A stretch of 64,000 nucleotides of DNA, taken from NCBI GenBank assembly GCA_016874295.1, contig VGUH01000006.1, forward strand, positions 55,188 through 119,187, written 5' to 3'. The position numbers and the translations under genes were made by a program. The stretch is from Gammaproteobacteria bacterium. GTDB taxonomy: Bacteria > Pseudomonadota > Gammaproteobacteria > Steroidobacterales > Steroidobacteraceae. The notes beneath the pieces were generated by a model. The model saw only the letters and a list, made by a program, of their open reading frames with translations. It did no database searches and had not been told where the DNA came from. This document shows positions 35,382 to 45,166 of this stretch, piece after piece (the stretch's first letter is position 1; the number at the start of each line of letters is the position of its first letter).

Positions 35382-37442
35382 TCCGCGCGCTACGGCCAGT
35401 ACGACGAGGACAGCGACGGCGAGAGCCAGCAGATCGCGGCCAACTTCGGCTTCAAGATCGGCGAAAACGGCTTCGCCAACCTGTCGGCCGAGTATTTTGA
35501 CGACGGCCAGACCAGCCGCGGCGTGACCCGTCCGATCGCCCTGCAATTCGAGCAGGAGAATCCTGACCTGGCCGACCAGTTGCCGCACTACCCGCTGCCG
35601 GCGCAGATCTGGGGCAATTCGCCGAGCCACGGCTACAAGCTGCTGCTCAATTCGGCGATCGGTGTCGGCGAGAACAGCAGCATCTACTTTTTCGCCAACT
35701 ATGCCGAGAGCAAGGCGGACCAGAGCTTCAACTTCCGTTCCTCGTACCTGGGCACCGCGGACTTCGTCGACGAAGACGGCAACACCCACACGATCGGCGG
35801 GCGTTCATTCTTCCAGCACCCCTACTATCAGACGCAGTGCCCGGCGGGAAACCCCACCTGCCCGGAGGGCGCCTACGTCCTCGATGACAATTTCTTCATG
35901 TTGAACTCGATCTACCCCGCCGGCTTCACGCCGCGCTTCGTCGGCGAGACCGAGCAGGCCTTCGGCGCGCTCGGCTACAAGGGAACGGCGGACTCGGGGC
36001 TGCGCTACGACTTCGCGCTGGCGGCCAGCCGCAACTCGCTCGACCTGTCGATGTACAATTCGACCAGCCCGTCCTTCGGCGCAGAGTCGCAGACGAGCTT
36101 CCGGTTCGGCGAGCTGATCCAGGAGGAATTGCTCGCCAATGTCGACCTCTCCTACGAGATCGACGCCGGTCTTGCGAGCGCCTTGACCCTCTCGGGCGGC
36201 CTGGAGTTTCGCGAGGAGACCTACGAGGCGACCGAGGGCGATCCGCAGTCCTATGGTTGCGGGGACTACTGCGTCCCGCACCCGCTGTACGTCGAGACGG
36301 CGCCGGGCGTGTTCACCGATACCGGAACGTTCACGGCGACGGAATCCCCGTCGGCGAGCGGCTACGGCGGCACGAGCCCGACCTATGCCGGCAGCGCCAG
36401 CGAGAGCAGCTACGGCGTCTACGTCGGCCTCGAAGGCGACCTGACGGACCGGTTCAGCGCCGGCATTGCCGCGCGCTACGAGGACTACGAGCATTCCGGC
36501 GACGCGACCGTGTTCAAGCTGAACGGAATCTTCAAGGTCACCGACAGCTTCGCCCTGCGCGCCACCGTGGGCACCGGGTTCCACGCGCCTTCGCTTGGGC
36601 AGAACAACGTCCAGGTGCTGATCACGAACTTCATCGCCGGCGTCTCGGTGCAGACCGGCACCTATCCCGTGACCAGCGCGATCGCGCAGTACTACGGCGC
36701 CCAGGCCCTGAAGCCGGAGGATTCGGACAACTACGGCGTCGGCTTCGTGTTCAACCCGACCGACTACTTCTCGCTGACGGTGGACTGGTACAAGATCGAC
36801 GTGAGCGACCGCATCTACATCTCGCGCACCTTCACCGTGACGGACGCCGACATCGCGGCCCTGCCGGAGCTCGCGAGCGTGGGCGTCGGCGGCGACGTGC
36901 GGTACTTCACCAACTCGCTGGACACGGAGACGACCGGCGTCGACGTGGTCGGCACCTGGCGCACCGATATCGGTGCCAGCAACCTGGGCGTGACTCTCGC
37001 GTACAACTACAACAAGAACGAGGTCACGAAGTTCGACCCGGCGGCGATCGGGCCCCTGCAGATCATCACGGCCGAGCGCCTGGCGCCCAGTCACCGGGCG
37101 AACCTGCAGTTCAACTGGACGACGGGCGATTGGGCGGTCAATTTCGTCGAGCGCTACTACGGCGACTGGCGTGCCGAGAGCGACTACCCGGGCCAGGAGT
37201 TTGGCGCGGAGTTCACGAGCGACCTCGACGTCAGCTACACCTTCATGGAGAAGTACACGCTGACCGTGGGCGCCGCCAACCTGTTCGACGCCCGCCCAGA
37301 CAAGATCGCGCAGTCGGCTGACAACCCGATCTTCCCGATCGTCGGCGGCACCGGCGACGGCCAGGTCTATCCGCGCAACGGCGGTCCCTTCGGGTTCAAC
37401 GGCACCTTCTGGTACGCGGCGCTCAGGATAAATTTCGACTGA
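35382..37442 (+). pseudogene. TonB-dependent receptor lacking signal and plug
   Basis: About 686 codons of receptor barrel. Receptor-like sequence begins sharply at 35382 (SARYGQYDEDSDGESQQIAA, then ANLSAEYFDDGQTSRG) and continues to the usual ending (ALRINFD). Typical barrel motifs include LRATVGTGFHAPSLGQNNVQ and LKPEDSDNYGVGFVFNPTDY. Signal peptide, TonB box and the whole plug (about 200 residues or more) are absent, and there is no start codon before GTG 35523. It is a 5' deletion fused to the Tat leader, or an assembly misjoin. The intact terminator behind it suggests it was once expressed. Confidence 0.85.
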
Positions 37443-37460
37443 GCCGCTGAGTCCTTGATG

Positions 37461-37499
37461 ACGGGCGGGAGAGCTTCGGCTTTCCCGCCCGTTTCTTTT
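37461..37499 (+). terminator. Rho-independent terminator after the truncated receptor
   Basis: ACGGGCGGGA (37461-37470) pairs perfectly with TCCCGCCCGT (37483-37492); the stem extends inward to a UUCG tetraloop (37475-37478). A T-rich tail follows. Confidence 0.9.
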
Positions 37500-37541
37500 C
37501 TGCAATCCTGACCCTTCCTCTCCCGGCCAGCGGAGCGCGGC

Positions 37542-39263
37542 ATGCGCGCAAGACATCTCGGCTTCGTGACGCTCGTGCTGCTCGCGCTGGCGGCGAGCGT
37601 CACCCGGGCCGCCTCGCCGGCGCCGGCAGGTGCCGAGCGCGGCATGGTCGTCTGCGCGCATCGGCTCGCGAGCGAAGTCGGCGTCGCGGTGCTCCGGCGG
37701 GGCGGGAATGCGGTCGATGCGGCGATCGCCACGGCCTATGCGCTGGCGGTGACCTTTCCGGAAGCCGGCAACCTGGGCGGCGGCGGCTTCATGCTGGTGC
37801 GGATGGCCGATGGCCGCGAATCCTTCATCGATTTTCGCGAGACGGCCCCGGCTGCGGCGACGCGCACGATGTTTCTCGACGCGAACGGCGAGCCGGTGCC
37901 GCTCCGGTCCACTCGGGGATACCCGTCGGCCGCCATTCCCGGCACCGTCGCGGGTCTCGAGCTCGCACGCACGGGTTATGGGACGCGCCCGCGGGCGGAA
38001 CTGGTGGGTCCGGCGATCAAGCTCGCGGCCCAGGGCTTCGTGCTCGATGCGGGCGATGCCGAATTCCTCGCCGAGGGGGCCGCGGATTTCCGCAAGGACG
38101 CCCCGGCCAGCGCGATCTTTCTCAAGGACGGCAGGCCCTATGCCGCCGGGGAGCGACTCGTCCAGAAGGACCTGGCGCGCATGCTGCGCATCATCGCTCG
38201 GGACGGCGCCGAAGGGTTCTATCGCGGCGAACCGGCACGCCTGATCGTCGAGGCCAGCCGGCAGGGCGGTGGCCTCTTCGACCTAGCCGACTTCGCCCGC
38301 TACCGCGCCGTCGAACGCAAGCCGCTGGAATGCAGCTATCGCGGCTATCGCATCGTCTCGGCGCCGCCGCCGAGTTCCGGCGGCACGGTCCTGTGCCAGT
38401 CGCTGAACCTGCTGTCGGGCTGGCCGGCGGATCCGGACGGCTTCAATTCCGCGCAATCCGTCCACTACATGACCGAGGCGCTGCGGCGCGCGTTCCGTGA
38501 CCGCAACCTGGAGCTCGGCGACCCGGACTTCGTCCGCGCCGACGTGCAGCGGCTGATCTCACCTGCTTATGCCGATGACCTGCGGCGCGGCATCGACGCC
38601 GACAAGGCGACGCCCTCGCGGTCGCTGGCGGGGCCCGGCTTCGTCATCGAGGGCAGCTCGACGACGCACGTGTCGGTCGTCGATGAGGCGGGAAACGCCG
38701 TTGCGCTCACCTACACGCTCAACGACTGGTTCGGCGCGCGGGTAGTCGCTGCCGGAACCGGAATCCTGCTCAATGACGAGATGGACGATTTTTCGGCGAA
38801 GTCGGGCGCGCCCAACATGTATGGGCTCGTCGAAGGGGAAAACAACGCAATCGCGCCGGGCAAGCGGCCGCTGTCCTCGATGACGCCCACGATCGTCACG
38901 CGCGACGGCAAGCTCCTGCTGGTCATCGGCACGCCGGGCGGCAGCCACATTCCGACCGCGATCCTGCAGGCCATTGTCAATCTGATCGATTACCGGATGA
39001 CCATTACCGAGGCGGTCGATGCGCCGCGCATCCATGCGCAGTGGATACCCGACACACTCTATTACGAGCCCAACGCGTTGAGCGCCGACACGCGGGCCGC
39101 CCTCGCCGCCAGGGGGCATCGTCTCGAGGCCATGGGCTACTGGAATCATGTCGCCGCGATTCTCGTCGGCGGTCCCGCGATCGGCACGGAGCCGCGCGGC
39201 CGCGATCGCCTGTACGGGGCGATCGATCCGCGCGTGCCCGTGGGAAGCGTCGCCGGCTATTGA
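37542..39263 (+). CDS. ggt: Gamma-glutamyltransferase
   Basis: 573-residue periplasmic enzyme that cleaves gamma-glutamyl bonds such as that of glutathione. Signal peptide to about residue 24; then RGGNAVDAAIATAYALAVTF and GNLGGGGFMLVR typical of the large subunit. Autoprocessing should occur before the nucleophilic Thr in EGSSTTHVSVVD near 371, releasing the small subunit with PLSSMTPTIV and GTPGGSHIPT. The N-terminal nucleophile fold looks complete. It lies just behind the broken TonB receptor gene. Confidence 0.93.
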   Translation: MRARHLGFVTLVLLALAASVTRAASPAPAGAERGMVVCAHRLASEVGVAVLRRGGNAVDAAIATAYALAVTFPEAGNLGGGGFMLVRMADGRESFIDFRETAPAAATRTMFLDANGEPVPLRSTRGYPSAAIPGTVAGLELARTGYGTRPRAELVGPAIKLAAQGFVLDAGDAEFLAEGAADFRKDAPASAIFLKDGRPYAAGERLVQKDLARMLRIIARDGAEGFYRGEPARLIVEASRQGGGLFDLADFARYRAVERKPLECSYRGYRIVSAPPPSSGGTVLCQSLNLLSGWPADPDGFNSAQSVHYMTEALRRAFRDRNLELGDPDFVRADVQRLISPAYADDLRRGIDADKATPSRSLAGPGFVIEGSSTTHVSVVDEAGNAVALTYTLNDWFGARVVAAGTGILLNDEMDDFSAKSGAPNMYGLVEGENNAIAPGKRPLSSMTPTIVTRDGKLLLVIGTPGGSHIPTAILQAIVNLIDYRMTITEAVDAPRIHAQWIPDTLYYEPNALSADTRAALAARGHRLEAMGYWNHVAAILVGGPAIGTEPRGRDRLYGAIDPRVPVGSVAGY

Positions 39264-39270
39264 GACCGGC

Positions 39271-41382
39271 TCAGAAGCTCGCGGTCAGGCCGACGCGGAC
39301 CGCGCGCGGCGCGCCCGGCGTGATGTTGTTGTTGTTGTGCGCGTTCGGGTAATAGCGCTCGTCCAGCAGGTTCTCGACGTTGGCCTGCACGCGCAGACGC
39401 TCGTTCGGCGTCCAGTAGACGCCCGCGTCCACGCGCGTGAAACCGGGCAGCGTCACGAGGTTGTCCGCCGCCGCGTACATGTCGGCCTGGTAGATGACGC
39501 CGAGCCCGACGCCCCAGGCCGGCGTGAAGTCATAGCGGTTCCACAGGGAAGCGACGTGCTCCAGCAGCTGCGCCAGCTTGAGCCCGGCGAGCGCATCGCC
39601 CATCGACCGCTTCAGGTAGCCGTCCTGCCAGGCATAGCCGCTCTGGATGCTCCAGGCGTCATTGATCCGCCCGCTGACCCCGATCTCGACGCCCTCGGTG
39701 CGCTGGCCATCCACCAGGATCGACTGCTCCGGGGCATTCGGGTCCGGGATGATCATGTTCCTGCGATCGAGCTGGAACACGGCGGCCGTCACCGCGAGCC
39801 GCGGATTGACGTCCCACTTCGCGCCGACCTCGATGTTCTCGAATTCCTCCGGGTCGAAGGCCGCGTTGGAGGGCGTCAGCGAGGCAAGCTGCGCACCCGA
39901 ACGCGGCACGTAGGTCATGCCGTAGCTCGCGTACAGCGACAGGTTCGGTGCGGGCTTGTAGATCAGGCCGCCGCGCGGCGAGACGAGGTCGTCGGTCGTG
40001 TCGATCTCCGTGCCCGTGCCGCGGTGGTCCGTGAAGTCCATGTCGAAGCTCTCGTAGCGCAGGCCGACGATCGCCAGCCATTTCGCCGACAGCCGGACCT
40101 GGTCCTGGGCGTACGCCGCCGCGATCGTCGCACGGCCGCGGTTGGTGTTGTCGGTCGCGGTCGGCGCGAACGTGACGGGTACCGAGACCGTCGGATCCTC
40201 CGCCGGCACGCTGTACGAAAGGCCGGTACCGTTGAAGAAGCCGGTGTTCCGCACGTTGTCCGTCACCTGCTCGCCGAGCTCGGCGCCGACCAGGAAGTCG
40301 TGGTCGATCGGGCCCGTGGCAAACGAGAACGTGACGTCGGTCTGGTTGAAGAGATTCTCGCGCTGCAGCCGGGCGTTGTACGCCGCGAGCGGCACCTGGC
40401 CGCTGGTCCCGTCGACCGGGCCTCCGGCGAATACGTTCTGGTAGAACTTGTCAAAATCGCCGTACATGGTGCGGTTGCGCAGTCGGACTTCGTCGTTGAA
40501 CGCATGGTCGAGCGTGATCGAGCCCTGATTGACCTTCGCGTACGTCAGGCTCCGGGCCGGGTCGCCGAAGAAGACCGATTCGTCGCTCCGGAACGGCCGG
40601 CCCTCGAACGAAGGAAACCCGCGATCGGTGACCCGGTCGTAGTCGAAATACTCGTACGCAAAGCGCAGCACCGTCGCATCGCCGATCGCGAGCGCGAGTG
40701 TCGGATTGATGCCCATGCGCTCGAGCTCGACGCCGTCGCGATAGCTTCCGGAGTCCTCGTAGACGCCCATCACGCGGAACGCGGCGCGGTCGCTGGCCGC
40801 GTCGCCGACATCGAAGGTCGCGCGCCGGTTGTCCCAGGAACCGCCCTGCAGCGAGACCTCGCGCACCGGCACCCAGCCCGGCTGCCGCGACACGCGGTTC
40901 ACGACGCCGCCGGCGCCGCCGCGGCCGAAGATCATGGCGTTCGGGCCCTTCAGGACCTCGACGCGGTCGATGTTGTACAGGTCTCGGAAGTACTCGAGGT
41001 CGTCGCGCGCGCCGTCCAGGAAGAAATCGCCGGTCGAGGCGTTGCCGCGCAGGATGATGGTGTCCCGGTGGCCCTCGCCCTGCGCCATGCCGGCCCCCGG
41101 CACGTAACGCGCGACGTCGGCGAGGCTCTGCATCGACTGGTCCCGGATCAGGTCGCGGGCGATCACGGAGATCGACTGCGGCACGTCGACGAGCGGCGTA
41201 TCGGTCCTGGTCGCCGTGCGGCTGTGCTCGACGAGGTAGCCGTCGGACTCGTGTTCGGCCACGACCGTGACCTTGGGGAGTGGCGTGGGCGTCTCGGCCA
41301 CGGCGGCGTCGGCGTTGGCTTCGGCGCGCGCAGTCGTGGTGGCTGTAAGAAGTGCTGCGGCGATGGCGATTCGAAGACGCAT
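39271..41382 (-). CDS. TonB-dependent siderophore receptor
   Basis: 703-residue outer-membrane ferric-siderophore receptor. Signal peptide to ARA (about 22); TonB box region LPKVTVVAEHESDG; plug with TPLVDVPQSISVIARDLI, DTIILRGNASTGDFFLDG and VEVLKGPNAMIFGRGGAGGV. The barrel ends in VRVGLTASF. ATG 41382 has AAGGA upstream; the open frame continues to TTG 41403 inside a Fur box. The Fur-type control region supports an iron-uptake role. Confidence 0.93.
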   Translation of the reverse strand: MRLRIAIAAALLTATTTARAEANADAAVAETPTPLPKVTVVAEHESDGYLVEHSRTATRTDTPLVDVPQSISVIARDLIRDQSMQSLADVARYVPGAGMAQGEGHRDTIILRGNASTGDFFLDGARDDLEYFRDLYNIDRVEVLKGPNAMIFGRGGAGGVVNRVSRQPGWVPVREVSLQGGSWDNRRATFDVGDAASDRAAFRVMGVYEDSGSYRDGVELERMGINPTLALAIGDATVLRFAYEYFDYDRVTDRGFPSFEGRPFRSDESVFFGDPARSLTYAKVNQGSITLDHAFNDEVRLRNRTMYGDFDKFYQNVFAGGPVDGTSGQVPLAAYNARLQRENLFNQTDVTFSFATGPIDHDFLVGAELGEQVTDNVRNTGFFNGTGLSYSVPAEDPTVSVPVTFAPTATDNTNRGRATIAAAYAQDQVRLSAKWLAIVGLRYESFDMDFTDHRGTGTEIDTTDDLVSPRGGLIYKPAPNLSLYASYGMTYVPRSGAQLASLTPSNAAFDPEEFENIEVGAKWDVNPRLAVTAAVFQLDRRNMIIPDPNAPEQSILVDGQRTEGVEIGVSGRINDAWSIQSGYAWQDGYLKRSMGDALAGLKLAQLLEHVASLWNRYDFTPAWGVGLGVIYQADMYAAADNLVTLPGFTRVDAGVYWTPNERLRVQANVENLLDERYYPNAHNNNNITPGAPRAVRVGLTASF

Positions 41383-41402
41383 GCGGGTGTCCTTGAGGAA
41401 CA

Positions 41403-41473
41403 AATGAGAATGATTCTCATTATCTTACCGGTCCGGTGCGACTCTGTCGATAGGAATACGAATTATTCGCATT
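41403..41473 (-). promoter_or_regulatory. Promoter with two flanking Fur boxes
   Basis: On the minus strand TCGACA (41450-41445), a 17-base spacer and TAAGAT (41427-41422) form a promoter. Directly downstream, covering the likely start site, is a perfect 19-bp dyad AATGAGAATGATTCTCATT (41403-41421), a classical Fur box. A second dyad, AATACGAATTATTCGCATT (41455-41473), with one mismatch between its arms, lies just upstream of the -35 box. Iron-Fur repression of the receptor is strongly suggested. Confidence 0.85.
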
Positions 41474-41563
41474 TATGGAAAATCCCCGATCGTCGAGGTG
41501 CAGTCCTCGAGGCGGTCCCGGGCCCTTGCAGCCAGCAACCGCAAGTAATATCCCGCCTATCAC

Positions 41564-41614
41564 ATGGTCACCGAGCGCTTGGGACGACGCGAGGCCGCAG
41601 AGGCGGCCGCCTGA
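41564..41614 (+). other. Possible 16-codon upstream ORF
   Basis: ATG 41564 starts a 16-residue frame (MVTERLGRREAAEAAA) whose TGA shares its A with the transpeptidase ATG. It could couple translation or be chance; no Shine-Dalgarno sequence is obvious. Confidence 0.25.
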
Positions 41615-43310
41615 TGCCGGACGCCCTGCCGGCGCTGCGTGTCGTGGCGCTGGCCGCAGTTGCCGCGAGCGCCATCGCGCTGGCAGCGCCCCGCGCGCTG
41701 TCGCAGCAGGCCGGTGCGGTTTCCGATCCGGTCGCGACGGCGATCATGGCCGAGCTGGATGCGCTCATGCACCCGGAGGCCGGGGATCTACTCGGCACGC
41801 ACATCGCCTTCCCCGAGCTGATCCGGGACTTCTACGCACGCCGTGCTTTTCGACCCGCCTGGGGCGAAGATAGAAACACCTCGGAACTGCGCCGCGCCAT
41901 CGCCGAAAGCGCCGCGGACGGCCTGAATCCCGAAGACTATGCGCTGTCCCGGCTCGAGGACCTCGCACGGCAGGTGCGCGACCCGGCAGCGACCGCAATC
42001 CTTCATGCGCGGCACGAGATCCTGCTCACCGAGGCATTGCTGCGACTCGGTTACCACTATTCGTTCGGCAAGGTTGATCCCGAAAGCTTCGACTCGGAGT
42101 GGAACTTTGCGCGAACACTGGAGGATCGAGACGTCGCCAGCCGGATCGAGCTCGCACTCGCCGCCCAGGACATCTACCAGCGCATCGAGGCGCTGAAGCC
42201 CACGCACCGCATGTATCGCGAGCTCAAGCGCGAGCTCGCCCGCTACCGTGCGGGGGAGGCCGCCCCAACCCCGGCACCGGTCCCCGCGGGTGCGTCACTC
42301 AAACCCGGCGCCAGCGACCCGCGAGTGCCGCTCATCCGTGCGCGCCTGGTCGCGAGCGGCGACCTGGCGGCAGGCGCGGTTGATGTGCCGGAAACCTATG
42401 ACGCGGCGCTCGAGGCCGCCGTGCGCCGGTTCCAGCAGCGCATGGGCCTCGAGAGCGACGGCGTGATCGGCGCGGTTACGGTGGCCGAGCTCAACGTGCC
42501 GGTCACGGAACGCATCCGCGCGCTGCGCATGAACCTCGACCGTGGCCGCGTGCTGCTGCACGACCTGCCGGAACGCTTCGTGGTCGTGAACATCGCTGGA
42601 TTCACCGTCTACCTGGTGCGCGGACAGGAGATCGAGCGGAGCGCGCGCAGGTGGGCAAGACCTATCGCCGGACGCCACTGTTCCGCTCGGAGATGAACTA
42701 CCTGGTGTTCAACCCGACCTGGACCGTGCCGCCCGGCATCATCCGGAACGACATCCTGCCGGCCGCGCGCACTGATCCCGCTTCGATCACGCGCCGCGGC
42801 CTCAAGGTGCTCGATTCGGGCGGGCGCGAAGTCGACCCGGCGACCGTCGACTGGTCGCGCTTCAAGAGCGGGCACATCCCGTACACGCTGCGCCAGGATC
42901 CGGGCCCGGACAACGCACTCGGCCGCGTCAAGCTGATGTTCCTCAACGAGTACTCCGTGTACCTGCACGATACGCCGTCGCAGGCGCTGTTCGACCGCGC
43001 CGAGCGCGCCTTCAGCTCCGGCTGCGTGCGCGTCGAGCGCGCGCTCGAGCTCACCGAGCGCGTGCTCGACGACCCGGCGCAGTGGAACGCCCAGTCGATC
43101 GATGCGGCGATCCGCGGCGGGGAGCTGCAGAACGTGACGCTCAAGCGCCGCATGCCGGTGCTGCTTACTTACTGGACCGCCTGGGTGGATCCCGAGGGCC
43201 GCGTGAACTTCCGGCGCGACCTCTACGGCCAGGACGCGATGTGGGCCGAGGCGCTCGACGCGCCGTTCCGCGTTCGCGCCCAGCCGTTGTTTTCCGAGTC
43301 GGTCGGCTGA
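41614..43310 (+). pseudogene. L,D-transpeptidase (YcbB type) with a single-base frameshift
   Basis: Periplasmic peptidoglycan cross-linking enzyme. First part (41614 to about 42648): signal peptide (VVALAAVAASAIALAAPRAL), a scaffold domain, a peptidoglycan-binding domain (AVRRFQQRMGLESDGVIGAV) and the start of the YkuD domain (RFVVVNIAGFTVYLVRGQEI). The frame then shifts; the remainder reads VGKTYRRTPLFRSEMNYLVF and carries the catalytic motif with YLHDTPSQALF and SSGCVRVE (active Cys) to 43310. Adding one base at GCGCGCAG (42643-42650) yields GCG CGC CAG and about 565 continuous residues. Every motif is intact, so sequence error is a serious alternative to a true pseudogene. Confidence 0.85.
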
Positions 43311-43324
43311 CAACGCACTCGGAC

Positions 43325-44668
43325 ATGCGGTTCATGGATGGAATCATGGTCATTGACGGCGGGCTCGCGACCGAGCTCGAGGCGCGCGGTTGCGACATTT
43401 CGGGCGCCCTGTGGTCCGCCCGCGTATTGCGCACGGCCCCGGAAGTCATTGAACGCCTGCACTACGACTACTATGCGGCCGGCGCGCGCGTCGCCATCAC
43501 GGCGAGCTACCAGGCGAGCTACGAGGGCTTCGCGGCGATCGGACTGGATGCCGACGAGACGACGCGCCTGCTGCGCCTGTCGGTCGAGCTCGCGCGGTCC
43601 GCGCGGGCGCGCTACCGGCGCGACCACCCGCAGGATCGGCGCGAGCTGTTCGTCGCGGCTTCAGTGGGCCCCTACGGCGCAATTACCCACGACGGGGCCG
43701 AGTATCGCGGCAATTACGGAATGACCTCCGGGCAGCTCGTCGCATTCCATGAACGCCGCTTCGCCGTGCTCGCCGCGTCAGGAGCCGACTTCCTTGCCTG
43801 CGAGACGATCCCGGTGCTCGAGGAGGCGCGTGCCTATGCGACGCTGCTCGCGCGGCACCGCGAGGTGCAGGCCTGGCTGAGCTTCACGTCGCCGGACGGT
43901 GTGCACACCTCGCACGGCGAGCCGCTCGCCGACTGCGCGCGCCTGGCCGACGGCCTGCCGAACGTATTCGCCGTCGGCGTCAACTGCGTCAGACCGGAAG
44001 TCGTAAGCGCAGCGATCCGCACGCTCAAGTCCGGCACCGGCAAGCCGATCGTCGTCTATCCCAACTCGGGCGAACGCTGGGACGCGGGCGGCGAGCGCTG
44101 GCACGGCGCGCCAGGACACGAGGGCCTCGCCGCGCTCGCGCCAGGCTGGATCGCCGCCGGCGCGGGCCTCATCGGCGGCTGCTGCCGCGTGGGTCCGGCA
44201 CAGATTGCGTCGCTCGCCCAGGCGGTGGCGCGCGCCGGTATTCGGGCCGCGGGCGCGTCCGACCTCGCGGCGATTCGCGCGCTGCTCGAGCACAGCCGCC
44301 TGCCGACCGGCGACCTCGATCAAACCCGGCCGTGGTTCGTCGCCGCCCACGAAGGGGCAAACCTCCTCGGCACGGGCGCGCTCGAGGTTCTCGGCGCGAC
44401 CGGGCTGCTGCGGTCCGTGGCGGTCGCCGGGCACGCGCGCGGTACCGGAATCGGGCGCGCCCTGGTGCAGGCTGTCGAAGACGAGGCCGGGCGTCGCGGT
44501 CTGCGGGACCTCGTGCTGCTGACCGAGACCGCGCGCGATTTTTTTGCGCGGCTGGGCTACGCCGAAATCCCGCGCGAACAGGCGCCCGAAGCAGTGAAGT
44601 CGACCGCCCAGTTCAGGTCGCTCTGCCCGCAGTCGGCGCGCTGCATGATCAAACGCTTGCCACCCTAG
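43325..44668 (+). CDS. Homocysteine S-methyltransferase fused to an ArsN2-like acetyltransferase
   Basis: 447 residues in two domains. Residues 1-300 fit the MmuM-type methyltransferase that methylates homocysteine: VIDGGLATELEARGCDISG near 9, VAASVGPYGAITHDGAEYRG near 115, and the zinc-binding Cys in GVNCVRP near 220 and GGCCRVGP near 287. Residues 305-447 are a GNAT domain of ArsN2 type: SVAVAGHARGTGIGRALVQA, LTETARDFFARLGYAEIPRE, then FRSLCPQSARCM. No stop separates them. An ArsC gene follows 13 bases later, so a role in arsenic metabolism is plausible; ATG 43325 is followed by other possible ATGs at 43334 and 43346. Confidence 0.85.
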   Translation: MRFMDGIMVIDGGLATELEARGCDISGALWSARVLRTAPEVIERLHYDYYAAGARVAITASYQASYEGFAAIGLDADETTRLLRLSVELARSARARYRRDHPQDRRELFVAASVGPYGAITHDGAEYRGNYGMTSGQLVAFHERRFAVLAASGADFLACETIPVLEEARAYATLLARHREVQAWLSFTSPDGVHTSHGEPLADCARLADGLPNVFAVGVNCVRPEVVSAAIRTLKSGTGKPIVVYPNSGERWDAGGERWHGAPGHEGLAALAPGWIAAGAGLIGGCCRVGPAQIASLAQAVARAGIRAAGASDLAAIRALLEHSRLPTGDLDQTRPWFVAAHEGANLLGTGALEVLGATGLLRSVAVAGHARGTGIGRALVQAVEDEAGRRGLRDLVLLTETARDFFARLGYAEIPREQAPEAVKSTAQFRSLCPQSARCMIKRLPP

Positions 44669-44681
44669 CGATGCCCCGCCG

Positions 44682-45140
44682 GTGAGCAGGGAACCCGCAC
44701 GTGTCCTTTTCATCTGCACCGGCAACTCCGCGCGCAGCATCCTAGCGGAGGCGCTCGCAAACCATCACGGCGTCGGCAGCGTCGTCGCCCTGAGCGCCGG
44801 CAGCCACCCGAAGGGCCGGGTCAATCCGTCCGCCATTGCGACGCTGCAGCGACACGGCCTGCCGACCGCCGGTCTTCGCTCGAAAGCCTGGGAGGAATTT
44901 GCCGCGCCCGGCGCGCAGGCGATCGACCACGTGATTACCGTCTGCGACCACGCCGCCGGCGAGATCTGCCCCGCCTGGCCCGGTGAGCCGGCAGTCGAGC
45001 ACTGGAGCATCCCGGATCCGGCCGCAGTTACCAGATCGACCGAGTCGGTCCGCGATGCGTTCGAATCGGCCTACCTGGATCTCGAACGCCGGGTCCTGGA
45101 TCTCCTGCAGCGAATGACTATTGGCCGCGTGCCGGAGTAG
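44682..45140 (+). CDS. arsC: Arsenate reductase ArsC, low-molecular-weight phosphatase type
   Basis: 152 residues. The phosphatase loop LFICTGNSARSILAEAL carries the CX5R signature (Cys12, Arg18) as in thioredoxin-coupled ArsC, with Cys residues further on in ITVCDHAAGEICPAWPG for the disulfide relay and HWSIPDPAAV matching the family. It reduces arsenate to arsenite. GTG 44682 begins the product at the natural N-terminus. It is co-oriented with and close behind the HMT-ArsN2 fusion gene. Confidence 0.88.
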   Translation: MSREPARVLFICTGNSARSILAEALANHHGVGSVVALSAGSHPKGRVNPSAIATLQRHGLPTAGLRSKAWEEFAAPGAQAIDHVITVCDHAAGEICPAWPGEPAVEHWSIPDPAAVTRSTESVRDAFESAYLDLERRVLDLLQRMTIGRVPE

Positions 45141-45166
45141 GGCCGATAAGGCCGGAGCTCACCCCG

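Noticed and set aside
39148..42696. A plus-strand open frame of more than 1100 codons covering the siderophore receptor region
   Set aside because: Its first 820 codons are antisense to a complete TonB receptor with all family motifs and are rich in Arg, Asp and Val as expected from GC-rich antisense reading. Only the part from 41614 is real.
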